Origin: an uncultured Muribaculaceae bacterium
GTDB taxonomy: Bacteria > Bacteroidota > Bacteroidia > Bacteroidales > Muribaculaceae
Direction: 5' to 3'
Assembly (NCBI GenBank): GCA_910578095.1
Contig: CAJTOZ010000016.1
Span: forward strand, 1-62,686
Length of the DNA stretch: 62,686 bases
The notes beneath the pieces are model-generated. The model was not told the DNA's origin and did not search any database. It saw only the letters and a program-made list of their open reading frames with translations. Below are positions 16,919 through 25,157 of the stretch, piece by piece. How positions within the stretch are numbered: the stretch's first letter is position 1; each line of letters starts with the position of its first letter. Both the position numbers and the translations under genes were made by a program.

Positions 16919-18715
16919 ATGCAGAAAATAAGGAACATCGCCATCATCGCCCACGTCGACCACGGCAAAACAACGCTTGTCGACAAAATGCTTCTTGCAG
17001 GCCATCTTTTTCGTGAGAACCAGAATGCCGGGGAGCTGATTCTTGACAACAACGATCTTGAGCGTGAGCGTGGCATAACGATTCTCTCCAAAAACGTATC
17101 CATCAACTATAAAGATTATAAAATCAATATAATCGACACGCCCGGGCACGCCGACTTCGGCGGCGAGGTAGAGCGTGTGCTCAATATGGCAGACGGATGT
17201 CTGCTGCTTGTCGACGCATTCGAGGGCCCGATGCCCCAGACACGTTTCGTACTGCAGAAAGCCATACAGATAGGGCTGAAGCCCGTGGTGGTGGTGAACA
17301 AGGTGGACAAGCCCAACTGCCGCCCCGAGGAAGTGCAGGAAATGGTGTTCGACCTTATGTTCAGCCTCGACGCCACAGAGGACCAGCTCAATTTTCCCAC
17401 CCTCTTCGGCTCTGCGAAAAACAACTGGATGAGCACTTCCGCCGATGCGCCCACCGACAACATTCTCCCGCTGCTTGATGCCATCATAGAATACATCCCT
17501 GAGCCCAAAGTGCTGGAGGGCGACACACAGATGCTTATCACCTCGCTTGATTTTTCCAACTATGTGGGCCGTATAGCGGTTGGCCGTGTGCACCGCGGCA
17601 CCATACGGGAGGGTCAGGAGATAGCCCTGTGCAAGCGCGATGGCTCCATCGTGAAGCAGCGCATCAAGGAACTGCACACATTTGAAGGCATGGGCCGCAA
17701 GCGCGTGGAAAGCGTAAGCAGCGGCGATATCTGTGCCCTCGTGGGTATTGACGGATTTGAGATCGGCGATACTGTGGCCGATGCCGCAAATCCCGAGCCG
17801 CTTCCCCGCATTGCCATCGATGAGCCCACAATGTCGATGAGCTTTACTATCAACGACAGCCCGTTTTTCGGCCGCGACGGCAAGTTTGTAACGTCCCGCC
17901 ATATCGGCGACCGTCTCACACGCGAGCTCGACCGCAACCTCGCACTGAGGGTCAAGAAGGCCGACCACGAGGACGTATGGACTGTGTCCGGACGCGGTGT
18001 GCTTCACCTGTCGGTGCTTATCGAGACCATGCGCCGCGAAGGATACGAACTGCAGGTGGGCCAGCCTCAGGTTATTTTGAAAGAGATAGACGGGGTGAAA
18101 TGCGAACCCGTGGAGCTTCTTACCATAAATGTCACCGAGGAATACGCCTCGAAAATCATCGATATGGTGACACGCCGAAAAGGCGATATGGTGAGCATGA
18201 CCGCACAGGGCGACCGCGTGCATATTGAATTCAATATCCCTTCCCGTGGAATCATCGGCCTGCGCAACAATGTGCTCACCGCTTCGGCAGGCGAAGCCAT
18301 CATGGCCCACCGCTTCCTCGAATATCAGCCCTGGAAAGGCGATATCGAACGCCGCACCAACGGCTCGCTCATAGCGATGGAGGCCGGTACGGCGTACGCC
18401 TACGCTATCGACAAACTTCAGGATCGCGGCCGCTTCTTCATCTTCCCGCAGGAAGAAGTGTACGCCGGACAGGTAGTGGGCGAGAACGCCAAGGACAATG
18501 ACATCGTGGTCAATGTCACCAAGAGCAAGAAACTCACCAACATGCGTGCCAGCGGAGCCGACGACAAGGCCCGTATCGTTCCTCCCGTGGTGTTCAGCCT
18601 TGAGGAAGCGCTGGAATACATCAAGGAAGACGAATATGTGGAAGTGACACCGCATCATCTGCGCCTGCGCAAGATCATTCTCGACGAACTCGAGCGTAAG
18701 CGCGCCAACCGCTGA
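16919..18715 (+). CDS. typA: translational GTPase TypA/BipA
   Basis: A 598-aa ribosome-binding GTPase of the EF-G-like family that aids 50S assembly and stress or low-temperature growth. G1 is AHVDHGKTT (about residues 10-18), switch region ERERGITI, G3 DTPGHADFGGEV and G4 NKVDK. The C-terminal BipA domain includes EPVELLTINVTEEYASKII and GAGTAYAYAIDKLQDRGRFF-like sequence. Length is the family norm. It heads a tight run with folP (11-nt gap) and cdaA (5-nt gap). Confidence 0.96.
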   Translation: MQKIRNIAIIAHVDHGKTTLVDKMLLAGHLFRENQNAGELILDNNDLERERGITILSKNVSINYKDYKINIIDTPGHADFGGEVERVLNMADGCLLLVDAFEGPMPQTRFVLQKAIQIGLKPVVVVNKVDKPNCRPEEVQEMVFDLMFSLDATEDQLNFPTLFGSAKNNWMSTSADAPTDNILPLLDAIIEYIPEPKVLEGDTQMLITSLDFSNYVGRIAVGRVHRGTIREGQEIALCKRDGSIVKQRIKELHTFEGMGRKRVESVSSGDICALVGIDGFEIGDTVADAANPEPLPRIAIDEPTMSMSFTINDSPFFGRDGKFVTSRHIGDRLTRELDRNLALRVKKADHEDVWTVSGRGVLHLSVLIETMRREGYELQVGQPQVILKEIDGVKCEPVELLTINVTEEYASKIIDMVTRRKGDMVSMTAQGDRVHIEFNIPSRGIIGLRNNVLTASAGEAIMAHRFLEYQPWKGDIERRTNGSLIAMEAGTAYAYAIDKLQDRGRFFIFPQEEVYAGQVVGENAKDNDIVVNVTKSKKLTNMRASGADDKARIVPPVVFSLEEALEYIKEDEYVEVTPHHLRLRKIILDELERKRANR

Positions 18716-18726
18716 TACCACGCGCC

Positions 18727-19569
18727 ATGCCTTTCTCCCTCAACATACGCGGACATTTGCACACTTTCGGGCGCCCGGCAGTGATGGGTATCATCAATGC
18801 CACCCCCGATTCGTATCATGCCGCATCCCGCGCGCAATGCCGGGCGGAGGTGCAACGCATGGCGGAGACCCATGTGCGCGAGGGAGCCGACATTATCGAC
18901 GTAGGTGCGTGCTCCACACGCCCGGGCTCAGAGGCTCCGGATGCCGCAGAAGAGTGGTGCCGGCTCGAGCCTGCGCTGCGGGCGGTGCGTGAGGCTGTGG
19001 GATATGCTGTGCCGGTCAGTGCCGACACATATCGTGCGGAAGTGGCGCGTCGCGCCGTGGAAAGCGGTCTTGCCGACATCGTCAACGACATAGGCGGCGG
19101 GTCGCTGGACCGGGATATGTTTGCCACCGTAGCGGCATTGCGCGTGCCTTACATACTCATGCACATGCGCGGCACTCCCGCCGACATGCACACCCATTGC
19201 CGGTATGCTGATGTGGTAGCGGATGTCATCACCGAGCTGGCTGCGCGTCTCGACACCCTCACCCTCATGGGTGTGGCGGATGTGATTGTCGATCCGGGTT
19301 TCGGGTTTGCCAAGACGCTTGAGCAGAACTACAAGCTGCTTGATGCTCTCGCCACTGTGGGCAATGCTTTGGGGCGGCCGGTGCTTGCCGGGATGTCCCG
19401 CAAGTCCATGGCCACACGCCTGCTCGGAATCAGTGCTGCCGAGGCCCTTCCTGCCACTGTAGCGCTAAACACAATCGCCCTGATGCGGGGCGCCTCCATC
19501 CTGCGCGTGCATGATGTTGCTCCGGCAGTGCAGGCAGTGGAGATTCACCAAGCCTTGAAAAACGCCTGA
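18727..19569 (+). CDS. folP: dihydropteroate synthase
   Basis: A 280-aa TIM-barrel enzyme that condenses p-aminobenzoate with dihydropterin pyrophosphate in folate synthesis and is the sulfonamide target. The two pterin-site signatures are visible: MGIINATPDSY near residue 22 and DVGACSTRPGSE near 58, followed by NDIGGG and DPGFGFAKTLEQNY. The usual GGESTRPG reads GACSTRPG here, a mild variant. It overlaps functionally only by position with typA upstream and cdaA downstream; folP-cdaA adjacency is common in Bacteroidales. Confidence 0.95.
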   Translation: MPFSLNIRGHLHTFGRPAVMGIINATPDSYHAASRAQCRAEVQRMAETHVREGADIIDVGACSTRPGSEAPDAAEEWCRLEPALRAVREAVGYAVPVSADTYRAEVARRAVESGLADIVNDIGGGSLDRDMFATVAALRVPYILMHMRGTPADMHTHCRYADVVADVITELAARLDTLTLMGVADVIVDPGFGFAKTLEQNYKLLDALATVGNALGRPVLAGMSRKSMATRLLGISAAEALPATVALNTIALMRGASILRVHDVAPAVQAVEIHQALKNA

Positions 19570-19574
19570 ACGCC

Positions 19575-20369
19575 ATGCTCAATTTCGGAATCAAAGATGT
19601 CTTTGACATAGTCATAGTTGCTTCGTTGCTCTACTACATCTATCGTCTGATGAAGGAGAGCGGCACACTCAACATATTCTATGGTGTGATGGCTTTCATC
19701 GTGGTGTGGGCCATAGCATCCGAGATTCTCGACATGCGCCTCACCGGCACCATCCTCGACAAGTTCATGAGCATAGGCGTGCTCATTCTCGTCATCCTGT
19801 TCCAGGACCAGATAAAGCGTTTCCTGGTGCAGCTCGGAAGCCATCGCGACTGGCGCTTCCTGCGCAAAATATTCCATCATGCCGATGATGCCGGCCAGGA
19901 TGCCGAAGCCCATCGCCGTGTGATGGCCGTTGTCTACGCATGCATGAGTATGGCCAAGAGCAAGACCGGAGCGCTTATTGTGGTGCAACGGGAGATGCCG
20001 CTCGACGAGTATGCCAAGACCGGCGATATAATTGACGCCCGCATCAACACGCGCCTCATAGAAAATATCTTCTTCAAGAATTCTCCCCTCCACGACGGAG
20101 CCATGATAATAGCCCGCCACCGTATCGAGGCAGCCGGATGTATCCTGCCTGTGAGCCACGACAGTGATGTGCCCCGTTCGCTCGGATTGCGCCACCGTTC
20201 GGCTCTCGGTATAGCGCAGGCTACGGATGCCATCGCTATCGTGGTCAGCGAAGAGACAGGCTACATATCCATCGCCCACCGTGGCAAGCTTGAAACCCGG
20301 CTCTCCACTACCGAGCTTGAGCACCGGCTCACCACCCTTACGGGCTCAGATACCGCACAAGCTATCTGA
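19575..20369 (+). CDS. cdaA: diadenylate cyclase CdaA
   Basis: A 264-aa membrane enzyme that makes cyclic di-AMP from two ATP. Three N-terminal helices (about 10-90) are followed by a DisA_N/DAC domain with the catalytic DGA motif (HDGAMII, about residues 172-178) and the RHR motif (LRHRSALG, about 202-209). c-di-AMP controls potassium and osmolyte balance and cell-wall homeostasis. The start lies 5 nt after folP, so translation is probably coupled. No CdaR-type regulator follows; the next gene is a pullulanase after 61 nt. Confidence 0.95.
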   Translation: MLNFGIKDVFDIVIVASLLYYIYRLMKESGTLNIFYGVMAFIVVWAIASEILDMRLTGTILDKFMSIGVLILVILFQDQIKRFLVQLGSHRDWRFLRKIFHHADDAGQDAEAHRRVMAVVYACMSMAKSKTGALIVVQREMPLDEYAKTGDIIDARINTRLIENIFFKNSPLHDGAMIIARHRIEAAGCILPVSHDSDVPRSLGLRHRSALGIAQATDAIAIVVSEETGYISIAHRGKLETRLSTTELEHRLTTLTGSDTAQAI

Positions 20370-20430
20370 ACCGCCTCCTCCCTCTGCTTCCAACGCAGCT
20401 TTTTTTGATTATATCATACATTCTATTAGC

Positions 20431-22425
20431 ATGAAACACAGTCTTATCACAGCCTGCATAGGAGCGCTTGCAGCAACTGCAGCCCTTGCAGCAACCCCCG
20501 CCGATTCGCGCTTTGCCTCGTGGCCTGCTTATTCAGCCGACGATCTCGAACTGCGCGTGGATGCCTCCGGCACTCATTTCACCCTCTGGTCGCCCGAAGC
20601 CCAGGCAGCCCAGGTGTTGCTGTATCCCACCGACCGCAACAGCCTTCCCGACGACACGTTGTCCATGACACGCGCCGGCAGCGGCACGTGGCGCGCTTCT
20701 GTGCCTGCGCAGCTTTATGGCAAGTACTATACGTTCCGCATCCTGCACGACGGCACATGGCTTGCTGAAACGCCCGGTGTATGGGCCAAGGCCGTGGGCA
20801 CCAACGGCCGGCGTGCTGCCATAATCGACCTTTCCGCAACCAATCCCGAAGGGTGGGAGACCGACCGCGGTCCTGCTATCGGGAGCATCACCGATGCCGT
20901 GATCTATGAGATGCACCACCGGGACATGAGTGTGCATCCCACGAGCGGAATCGTGAACAAAGGCAAGTTTCTGGCTCTTACGGAGCATGGTACGCGCACG
21001 CCCGATGGCGAGGCCACAGGTATCGACCATCTCAAGGAACTCGGTGTGACGCATGTCCACATCCTTCCCAGTTACGACTACAACAGTGTGGATGAGGCCA
21101 ATCTTGCCGCCAATGGCTATAACTGGGGTTATGATCCACAGAACTACAATGCTCCGGAGGGTTCCTACAGCACTAATCCCGCCGATCCTGCAGCGCGCAT
21201 CGTCGAGATGAAGCGTATGGTAAAAGCTCTTCACGATGCAGGTATAGGCGTGATCATGGATGTGGTGTACAACCATACGGCCGAGAATGACGGTTCGAAT
21301 TTCTCGTTCACGGCTCCCGGCTATTACTACAGGCATAATCCCGACGGATCGTACAGCGATGCCAGCGGATGCGGCAACGAAACAGCGTCGGAGCGCAGGC
21401 AGATGTCGGATTTCATAGTCAACTCGGTCAAATACTGGGCTAAGGAGTATCATATAGACGGCTTTCGTTTTGACCTTATGGCTATCCACGATACCGCCAC
21501 CATGGACCGTGTGGCCGCCGAGCTCAAAGCCATCAACCCTTCGATATTTGTGTACGGCGAGGGATGGACGGCCGGCGCTTCCCCTCTTCCCGCCGAGCAG
21601 CGGGCGCTGAAAGAGAATGTGGCATCCATGCATGGAATAGCTGTGTTCTCCGACGATATCCGCGATGCTGTGAAAGGCCACTACAGCAATGCCGCCGACC
21701 GGGGATTTGCAACCGGCAAGCCCGGTAATGAAGAAACCGTGAAAATCGGTATAGTGGGCTCCACGGCCCATCCGCAGGTGGATTATTCCAAAGGCAACAA
21801 TTCAAAGTTCCCTTATGCCACGTCGCCTGCGCAGATCATCAATTATGTGTCGTGCCACGACGATCTTATGCTCACTGACAAGCTTGCCGCCTCAATGCCG
21901 GGCTCCACTCCCGAGGAGCGTATGCGTGCCGCGCGTCTGGCGCAGACCATTGTGTTCACATCGCAGGGTACTCCATTCATGTGGTGCGGCGAAGAGATTT
22001 TCCGCGATAAGAAAGGCGTGCACAACTCGTATAAGTCGCCCGACAGCATAAATGCCATAGACTGGAGCCTGAAACATGCCAACCGCGGGCAGTTCGACTA
22101 TTACCGCGAACTCATAGCCCTGCGCAAGGCTCACCCGGCGTTCCGCATGACCGATGCCGCGGAGGTGGCCCGAAACATAGTTTTCGACAAGACCACGGAG
22201 CCGAATCTCATCAGCTACTCTATACGCAATCACGCCAACGGCGATGAATGGGCTGAAATTAAAATCGTTTTCAACGGATCTTCCGAACCGGTCCAGGTGA
22301 AGGTGCCGCGGGCCGACTGGACAGTGATCGCCGCCGACGGCGAACTATCGGCCTCGGGGCTGGGGACGTCGCGAGGAGGGAAATTGCAGGTGGCGCCTGT
22401 GAGCGCGCTTATCCTGGCCCGTTAG
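20431..22425 (+). CDS. pulA: type I pullulanase (GH13)
   Basis: A 664-aa exported glycoside hydrolase that cleaves alpha-1,6 links in pullulan and branched starch. A signal peptide (1-20, AATAALA region) is followed by an N-terminal beta domain (CBM48-like, about 35-130) and a GH13 barrel. The type I signature YNWGYDP is near residue 229. DVVYNHT, GFRFDLM (nucleophile D near 348), YGEGW (acid E near 377) and SCHDD (D near 477) give the catalytic set. I chose ATG 20431 because the signal peptide starts there; the frame is open upstream inside cdaA. No lipobox is seen, so a periplasmic location is likely. Confidence 0.92.
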   Translation: MKHSLITACIGALAATAALAATPADSRFASWPAYSADDLELRVDASGTHFTLWSPEAQAAQVLLYPTDRNSLPDDTLSMTRAGSGTWRASVPAQLYGKYYTFRILHDGTWLAETPGVWAKAVGTNGRRAAIIDLSATNPEGWETDRGPAIGSITDAVIYEMHHRDMSVHPTSGIVNKGKFLALTEHGTRTPDGEATGIDHLKELGVTHVHILPSYDYNSVDEANLAANGYNWGYDPQNYNAPEGSYSTNPADPAARIVEMKRMVKALHDAGIGVIMDVVYNHTAENDGSNFSFTAPGYYYRHNPDGSYSDASGCGNETASERRQMSDFIVNSVKYWAKEYHIDGFRFDLMAIHDTATMDRVAAELKAINPSIFVYGEGWTAGASPLPAEQRALKENVASMHGIAVFSDDIRDAVKGHYSNAADRGFATGKPGNEETVKIGIVGSTAHPQVDYSKGNNSKFPYATSPAQIINYVSCHDDLMLTDKLAASMPGSTPEERMRAARLAQTIVFTSQGTPFMWCGEEIFRDKKGVHNSYKSPDSINAIDWSLKHANRGQFDYYRELIALRKAHPAFRMTDAAEVARNIVFDKTTEPNLISYSIRNHANGDEWAEIKIVFNGSSEPVQVKVPRADWTVIAADGELSASGLGTSRGGKLQVAPVSALILAR

Positions 22426-22431
22426 TTTCAT

Positions 22432-22465
22432 TGAGCCATCCGCTCCGCAAGGGGTGGGTGGCTCA
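22432..22465. terminator. hairpin between convergent pulA and DUF486 genes
   Basis: TGAGCCA (22432-22438) pairs with TGGCTCA (22459-22465) just past the pulA stop and overlaps the DUF486 stop codon. There is no long T run, so terminator strength is uncertain. Confidence 0.45.
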
Positions 22466-22834
22466 TTCCATAAATACGAAGTAGACGGCTGCTACCAGGC
22501 AGCCGAAAGCGGCGAGATGGTTCCAGTGCAGGCTCTCGCCTTTGAAAAACACTACAGTGAAAATTCCAAAAATGATAAGCGCCACCGCTTCCTGTATCAC
22601 TTTCAGCTGTGGAAGAGTGAAGGCGCCGCCGTTGGCCGCATAGCCTATACGGTTGGCCGGTACCATGAAGCAGTATTCCAGGAGCGCTATGCCCCATGAA
22701 ATCAGTATCACCACTATCAGCGGAGTGGAAGCGTGTATCACTTTCATCTCCTGGAGTTTGAGATGGCCGTACCAGGCGAATGTCATAAACACGTTGCTCA
22801 CCACGAGCAAGAGAATCGTAAGCCAACCGTTCAT
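22463..22834 (-). CDS. DMT-like small membrane protein (DUF486)
   Basis: A 123-aa protein with four predicted helices (about 4-22, 38-58, 72-98 and 103-122). The segments NVFMTFAWYGHLK, SWGIALLEYCFMVPANRIGY and FFKGESLHWNHLAAFGCLVAAVYF are diagnostic of the DUF486 family, which belongs to the drug/metabolite transporter superfamily. The four-helix size suggests it works as a dimer, as small DMT proteins do. The substrate is unknown. It has its own promoter at 22871-22904. Confidence 0.88.
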   Translation of the reverse strand: MNGWLTILLLVVSNVFMTFAWYGHLKLQEMKVIHASTPLIVVILISWGIALLEYCFMVPANRIGYAANGGAFTLPQLKVIQEAVALIIFGIFTVVFFKGESLHWNHLAAFGCLVAAVYFVFME

Positions 22835-22870
22835 ATATGTATGCTCTCTGTATAATCCTTAATTCGGTTG

Positions 22871-22904
22871 CAAAATTAATAAGAATTTTTCGTGTGAGAG
22901 CAAA
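22871..22904 (-). promoter_or_regulatory. promoter of the DUF486 gene
   Basis: On the minus strand TTTG (22904-22901) and TAATTTTG (22878-22871) are 22 nt apart, near the Bacteroidota consensus spacing. The start codon lies about 36 nt downstream. Confidence 0.55.
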
Positions 22905-22941
22905 ATTATTGCCGGGAAGGGCCCGGCGGGTGTGGCAGATG

Positions 22942-23154
22942 TCAGATGGTGAGGCCTATGAGCATTACGCCCATGACCGCGCAGAGGCAACACACGGTGC
23001 GGTACTGAGCGTATTTTGCTTTCAGGTAGGCGTAGTTCTGCGGGGGCAGCACAAACATGCGCAGTTCAGCTCTGCGGCGCAGCGCGCCGTATAGTCCTAT
23101 CACACATCCTGCCACAATCAGCGCGATTCCGCTGTAAATACCAAAAGCATCCAT
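22942..23154 (-). CDS. small two-helix membrane protein
   Basis: A 70-aa protein with two hydrophobic helices (about 5-24 and 51-69) joined by a basic, aromatic loop (RRRAELRMFVLPPQNYAYLKAKYAQY). I do not recognise a named family. It lies downstream of prfB on the same strand with a 142-nt gap. Hydrophobic layout and codon use make it likely to be real, but nothing shows its role. Confidence 0.55.
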   Translation of the reverse strand: MDAFGIYSGIALIVAGCVIGLYGALRRRAELRMFVLPPQNYAYLKAKYAQYRTVCCLCAVMGVMLIGLTI

Positions 23155-23296
23155 ATCGTTGTATTGAAGTATGTCTGAATTTTATTGTTCAGGAATAAAA
23201 CAAGGAAGCTTGTGATATGGTTCGCGTGCGATAAAAATAGAGCATCGTCTCCGGTGCGCGGAGGCGATGCTGCATAAAATAGGGCGATATGATGGA

Positions 23297-24419
23297 TTAC
23301 TTTTCTTCTTCGGAGCCTGCAAATTCCATGAGGTAGGCTTTGATGAAGCCGTCGAGGTCGCCGTCCATGACGCCGCCGACGTCGCTTGTCTGCCAACCCG
23401 TGCGGTGGTCCTTTACGCGGCGGTCGTCGAACACGTAGCTGCGAATCTGGGAGCCCCATTCGATTTTCATCTTTCCGGCTTCCACCTTTGCCTGCTCCTG
23501 CAAGCGGTGCTGGAGTTCCTTGTCGTAAAGGATAGAGCGCAGCTGCCGCATGGCGTTTTCCTTGTTCTTGGGCTGATCTCGCGTTTCGGTGTTTTCGATG
23601 AGGATTTCCTCTTTCTCTCCGGTGTAGGGATCGGTGAACTGATAGCGCAGGCGCACACCCGATTCCACCTTGTTGACGTTCTGTCCGCCGGCGCCTCCCG
23701 AACGGAATGTGTCCCACGAGAGCAGTGCGGGATCGACGCGCACTTCAATAGTATCATCGACGAGCGGTGTGACAAACACGGAGGCGAACGAAGTCATGCG
23801 TTTGCCCTGCGCATTGTACGGCGACACGCGCACGAGACGATGCACGCCGTTCTCGCTCTTGAGATAGCCGTAGGCGAAATCGCCCTCTACATTGATGGTG
23901 CAGGATTTTATGCCGGCTTCATCGCCGTCGAGAATATTGGCGATGCTCGTTTTATAGCCATGCTGCTCGCACCATCGCAGGTACATGCGCATGAGCATGG
24001 ACGCCCAGTCCTGGCTCTCTGTGCCGCCTGCTCCGGAGTTGATTTTCAATACCACTCCGAGTTTGTCTTCCTCGCGGCGGAGCATGTTGCGCAGCTCAAG
24101 GTTCTCGATAAGGGCGATTGCGGAGGCATATAGGCCATCGAGTTCAGCCTCTTCCATGAGACCTTCCTTGACCATTTCCCATCCCACCTCGAGTTCGCCG
24201 CAGGCGTTTTCGACGTCGCGGTAGCCATCGAGCCAATGCTGCAGGTCTTTGATTTTCTTCATCTGCGCCTGTGCTTCTTTCGGGTGTTCCCAGAAGTCGG
24301 GCACATGTGTGCGGAGCTCTTCCTCTTCTACCTGGATTTTCTTGCTGTCGATGTCAAAGATACCTCCTCAGCGCCAGCTTGCGCTCAAAAGTCTCTTTTA
24401 ATTGTTCCTGAGTAATCAT
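23297..24419 (-). CDS. prfB: peptide chain release factor 2, with programmed +1 frameshift
   Basis: RF2 frees finished chains at UGA and UAA. The gene starts at ATG 24419, reads 21 codons (MITQEQLKETFERKLALRRYL) to an in-frame TGA at 24356-24354, and continues in the +1 frame from GAC at 24355 for 352 more residues, 373 aa in all. The main frame carries the GGQ motif (RSGGAGGQNVNKV) needed for peptidyl-tRNA hydrolysis. The recognition and stem regions are normal. The gene is divergent from a tRNA-Ser and has its own promoter. Annotating only the downstream frame (from 24304) would lose the N terminus. Confidence 0.95.
24353..24368 (-). promoter_or_regulatory. prfB recoding site
   Basis: On the minus strand the site reads AGGAGG-TAT-CTT-TGA-C: an internal Shine-Dalgarno-like AGGAGG three bases before the CTT slip codon and a UGA followed by C. 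This is the classic RF2 autoregulatory frameshift: low RF2 slows termination and allows the +1 slip. Confidence 0.95.
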
Positions 24420-24447
24420 TATCTTAAGTTTTTTCAAAAATTCTCTG

Positions 24448-24479
24448 CAAAAATACGAAAAAAATGCGTGGCTTTCAAA
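24448..24479 (-). promoter_or_regulatory. promoter of prfB
   Basis: TTTG (24479-24476), a 20-nt spacer and TATTTTTG (24455-24448) on the minus strand fit the Bacteroidota consensus exactly. The transcript would start about 22 nt before the ATG. Confidence 0.75.
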
Positions 24480-24488
24480 AATAATCAC

Positions 24489-24496
24489 TAACTTTG
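24489..24496 (+). promoter_or_regulatory. -7 element of the tRNA-Ser promoter
   Basis: TAACTTTG lies 18 nt before the tRNA 5' end. The -33 region is not a clear TTTG. It is divergent from, and 10-40 bp away from, the prfB promoter. Confidence 0.6.
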
Positions 24497-24513
24497 CACC
24501 GCAAATCAGCAAT

Positions 24514-24601
24514 GGAGTGATGCTCGAGTGGCTGAAGAGGCACGCCTGGAAAGCGTGTATACCCCAAAAGGGTATCCCGAGTTCGAATCTCGGTCACTCC
24601 G
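24514..24601 (+). tRNA. tRNA-Ser (anticodon GGA)
   Basis: The acceptor GGAGTGA (24514-24520) pairs with TCACTCC (24594-24600), and the discriminator is G. The anticodon stem CACGC/GCGTG encloses CTGGAAA, giving anticodon GGA, which reads UCC and UCU. A long variable arm and the T-loop TTCGAAT are as expected for serine. CCA is not fully encoded. Confidence 0.96.
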
Positions 24602-24610
24602 CAAGATGTA

Positions 24611-24640
24611 AAGAAGTCAAGCGTATACGCTTGGCTTCTT
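24611..24640 (+). terminator. terminator of tRNA-Ser
   Basis: A 13-position stem with one mismatch (24611-24623 with 24628-24640, loop TATA) is followed by TTGTTTCTTT. Confidence 0.88.
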
Positions 24641-24670
24641 TTGTTTCTTTGTGGTCGTTTTCGGATTATA

Positions 24671-24772
24671 CGAGCCAAAGGCACGTCCCTGCATCGAGAA
24701 TAAAACCTTGGGGACTTTTGCGGATAATCATATAATGCTTTACCCGAAATGTAGGGACGCGCCTTTGGCGCG
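24671..24772. repeat. inverted REP-like intergenic repeat
   Basis: A 24-bp arm at 24671-24694 (core GCCAAAGGCACGTCCCTGCA) matches the reverse complement of 24749-24772 (core TGTAGGGACGCGCCTTTGGC) at 21 of 24 positions, with 54 bp between. Each arm also contains a small GCC-AAA-GGC palindrome. A related element lies at 26619-26643. It may be a REP-like or MITE-like element. Confidence 0.6.
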
Positions 24773-24832
24773 TATGGGCGGGCGCGAGCATACGATACAT
24801 CGCAAAACGATGTCACATTGAGGGTTGAGCTT

Positions 24833-25147
24833 TTAGGGCTGGTTTTTTCGGCGGGGATTGGCGGGGAACCAGCCTTTGCGTACGCGCTCGCGCTGCTCGA
24901 AGATCTCGAGTATGGTCCAGAATGAAGAGAATGCCGTGACGCCGAGGACGGATGACCAGAAGACGTCGCGGACCATGACTGCGCCTGTCAGCATGGCTAT
25001 GCCGAGGAGCAGGAACCACCACCAGCATTTTGTCCCGAAATAGTATTCGCATTTGATAACTACTGGATGGAACAGTCCGATTATCAAAAAGGTGCAGAGA
25101 CCGATGGCGGGGCCGAGAATGTGGTATTGTTGCAGGGTTTCTGTCAT
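24833..25147 (-). CDS. DUF4491 family membrane protein
   Basis: A 104-aa protein with three hydrophobic segments (about 10-28, 40-60 and 66-84). The sequence GLCTFLIIGLFHPVVIKCEYYFGTKCWWWFLLLGI matches DUF4491, a small family of Bacteroidota membrane proteins of unknown role. The HPVVIKxEYYFG loop is the conserved part. It lies 10 nt after the DUF2851 gene, so the two are likely one operon. The basic C terminus probably faces the cytoplasm. Confidence 0.83.
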   Translation of the reverse strand: MTETLQQYHILGPAIGLCTFLIIGLFHPVVIKCEYYFGTKCWWWFLLLGIAMLTGAVMVRDVFWSSVLGVTAFSSFWTILEIFEQRERVRKGWFPANPRRKNQP

Positions 25148-25157
25148 AATAAGGCGT

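Noticed and set aside
24354..24356. TGA early in prfB as a sequencing error or pseudogene
   Set aside because: The surrounding AGGAGG-TAT-CTT-TGA-C is the known RF2 recoding signal, so the stop is functional.
24475..24816. Minus-strand frame over the tRNA-Ser
   Set aside because: It runs through the tRNA and its terminator, and the apparent protein is just translated tRNA sequence.
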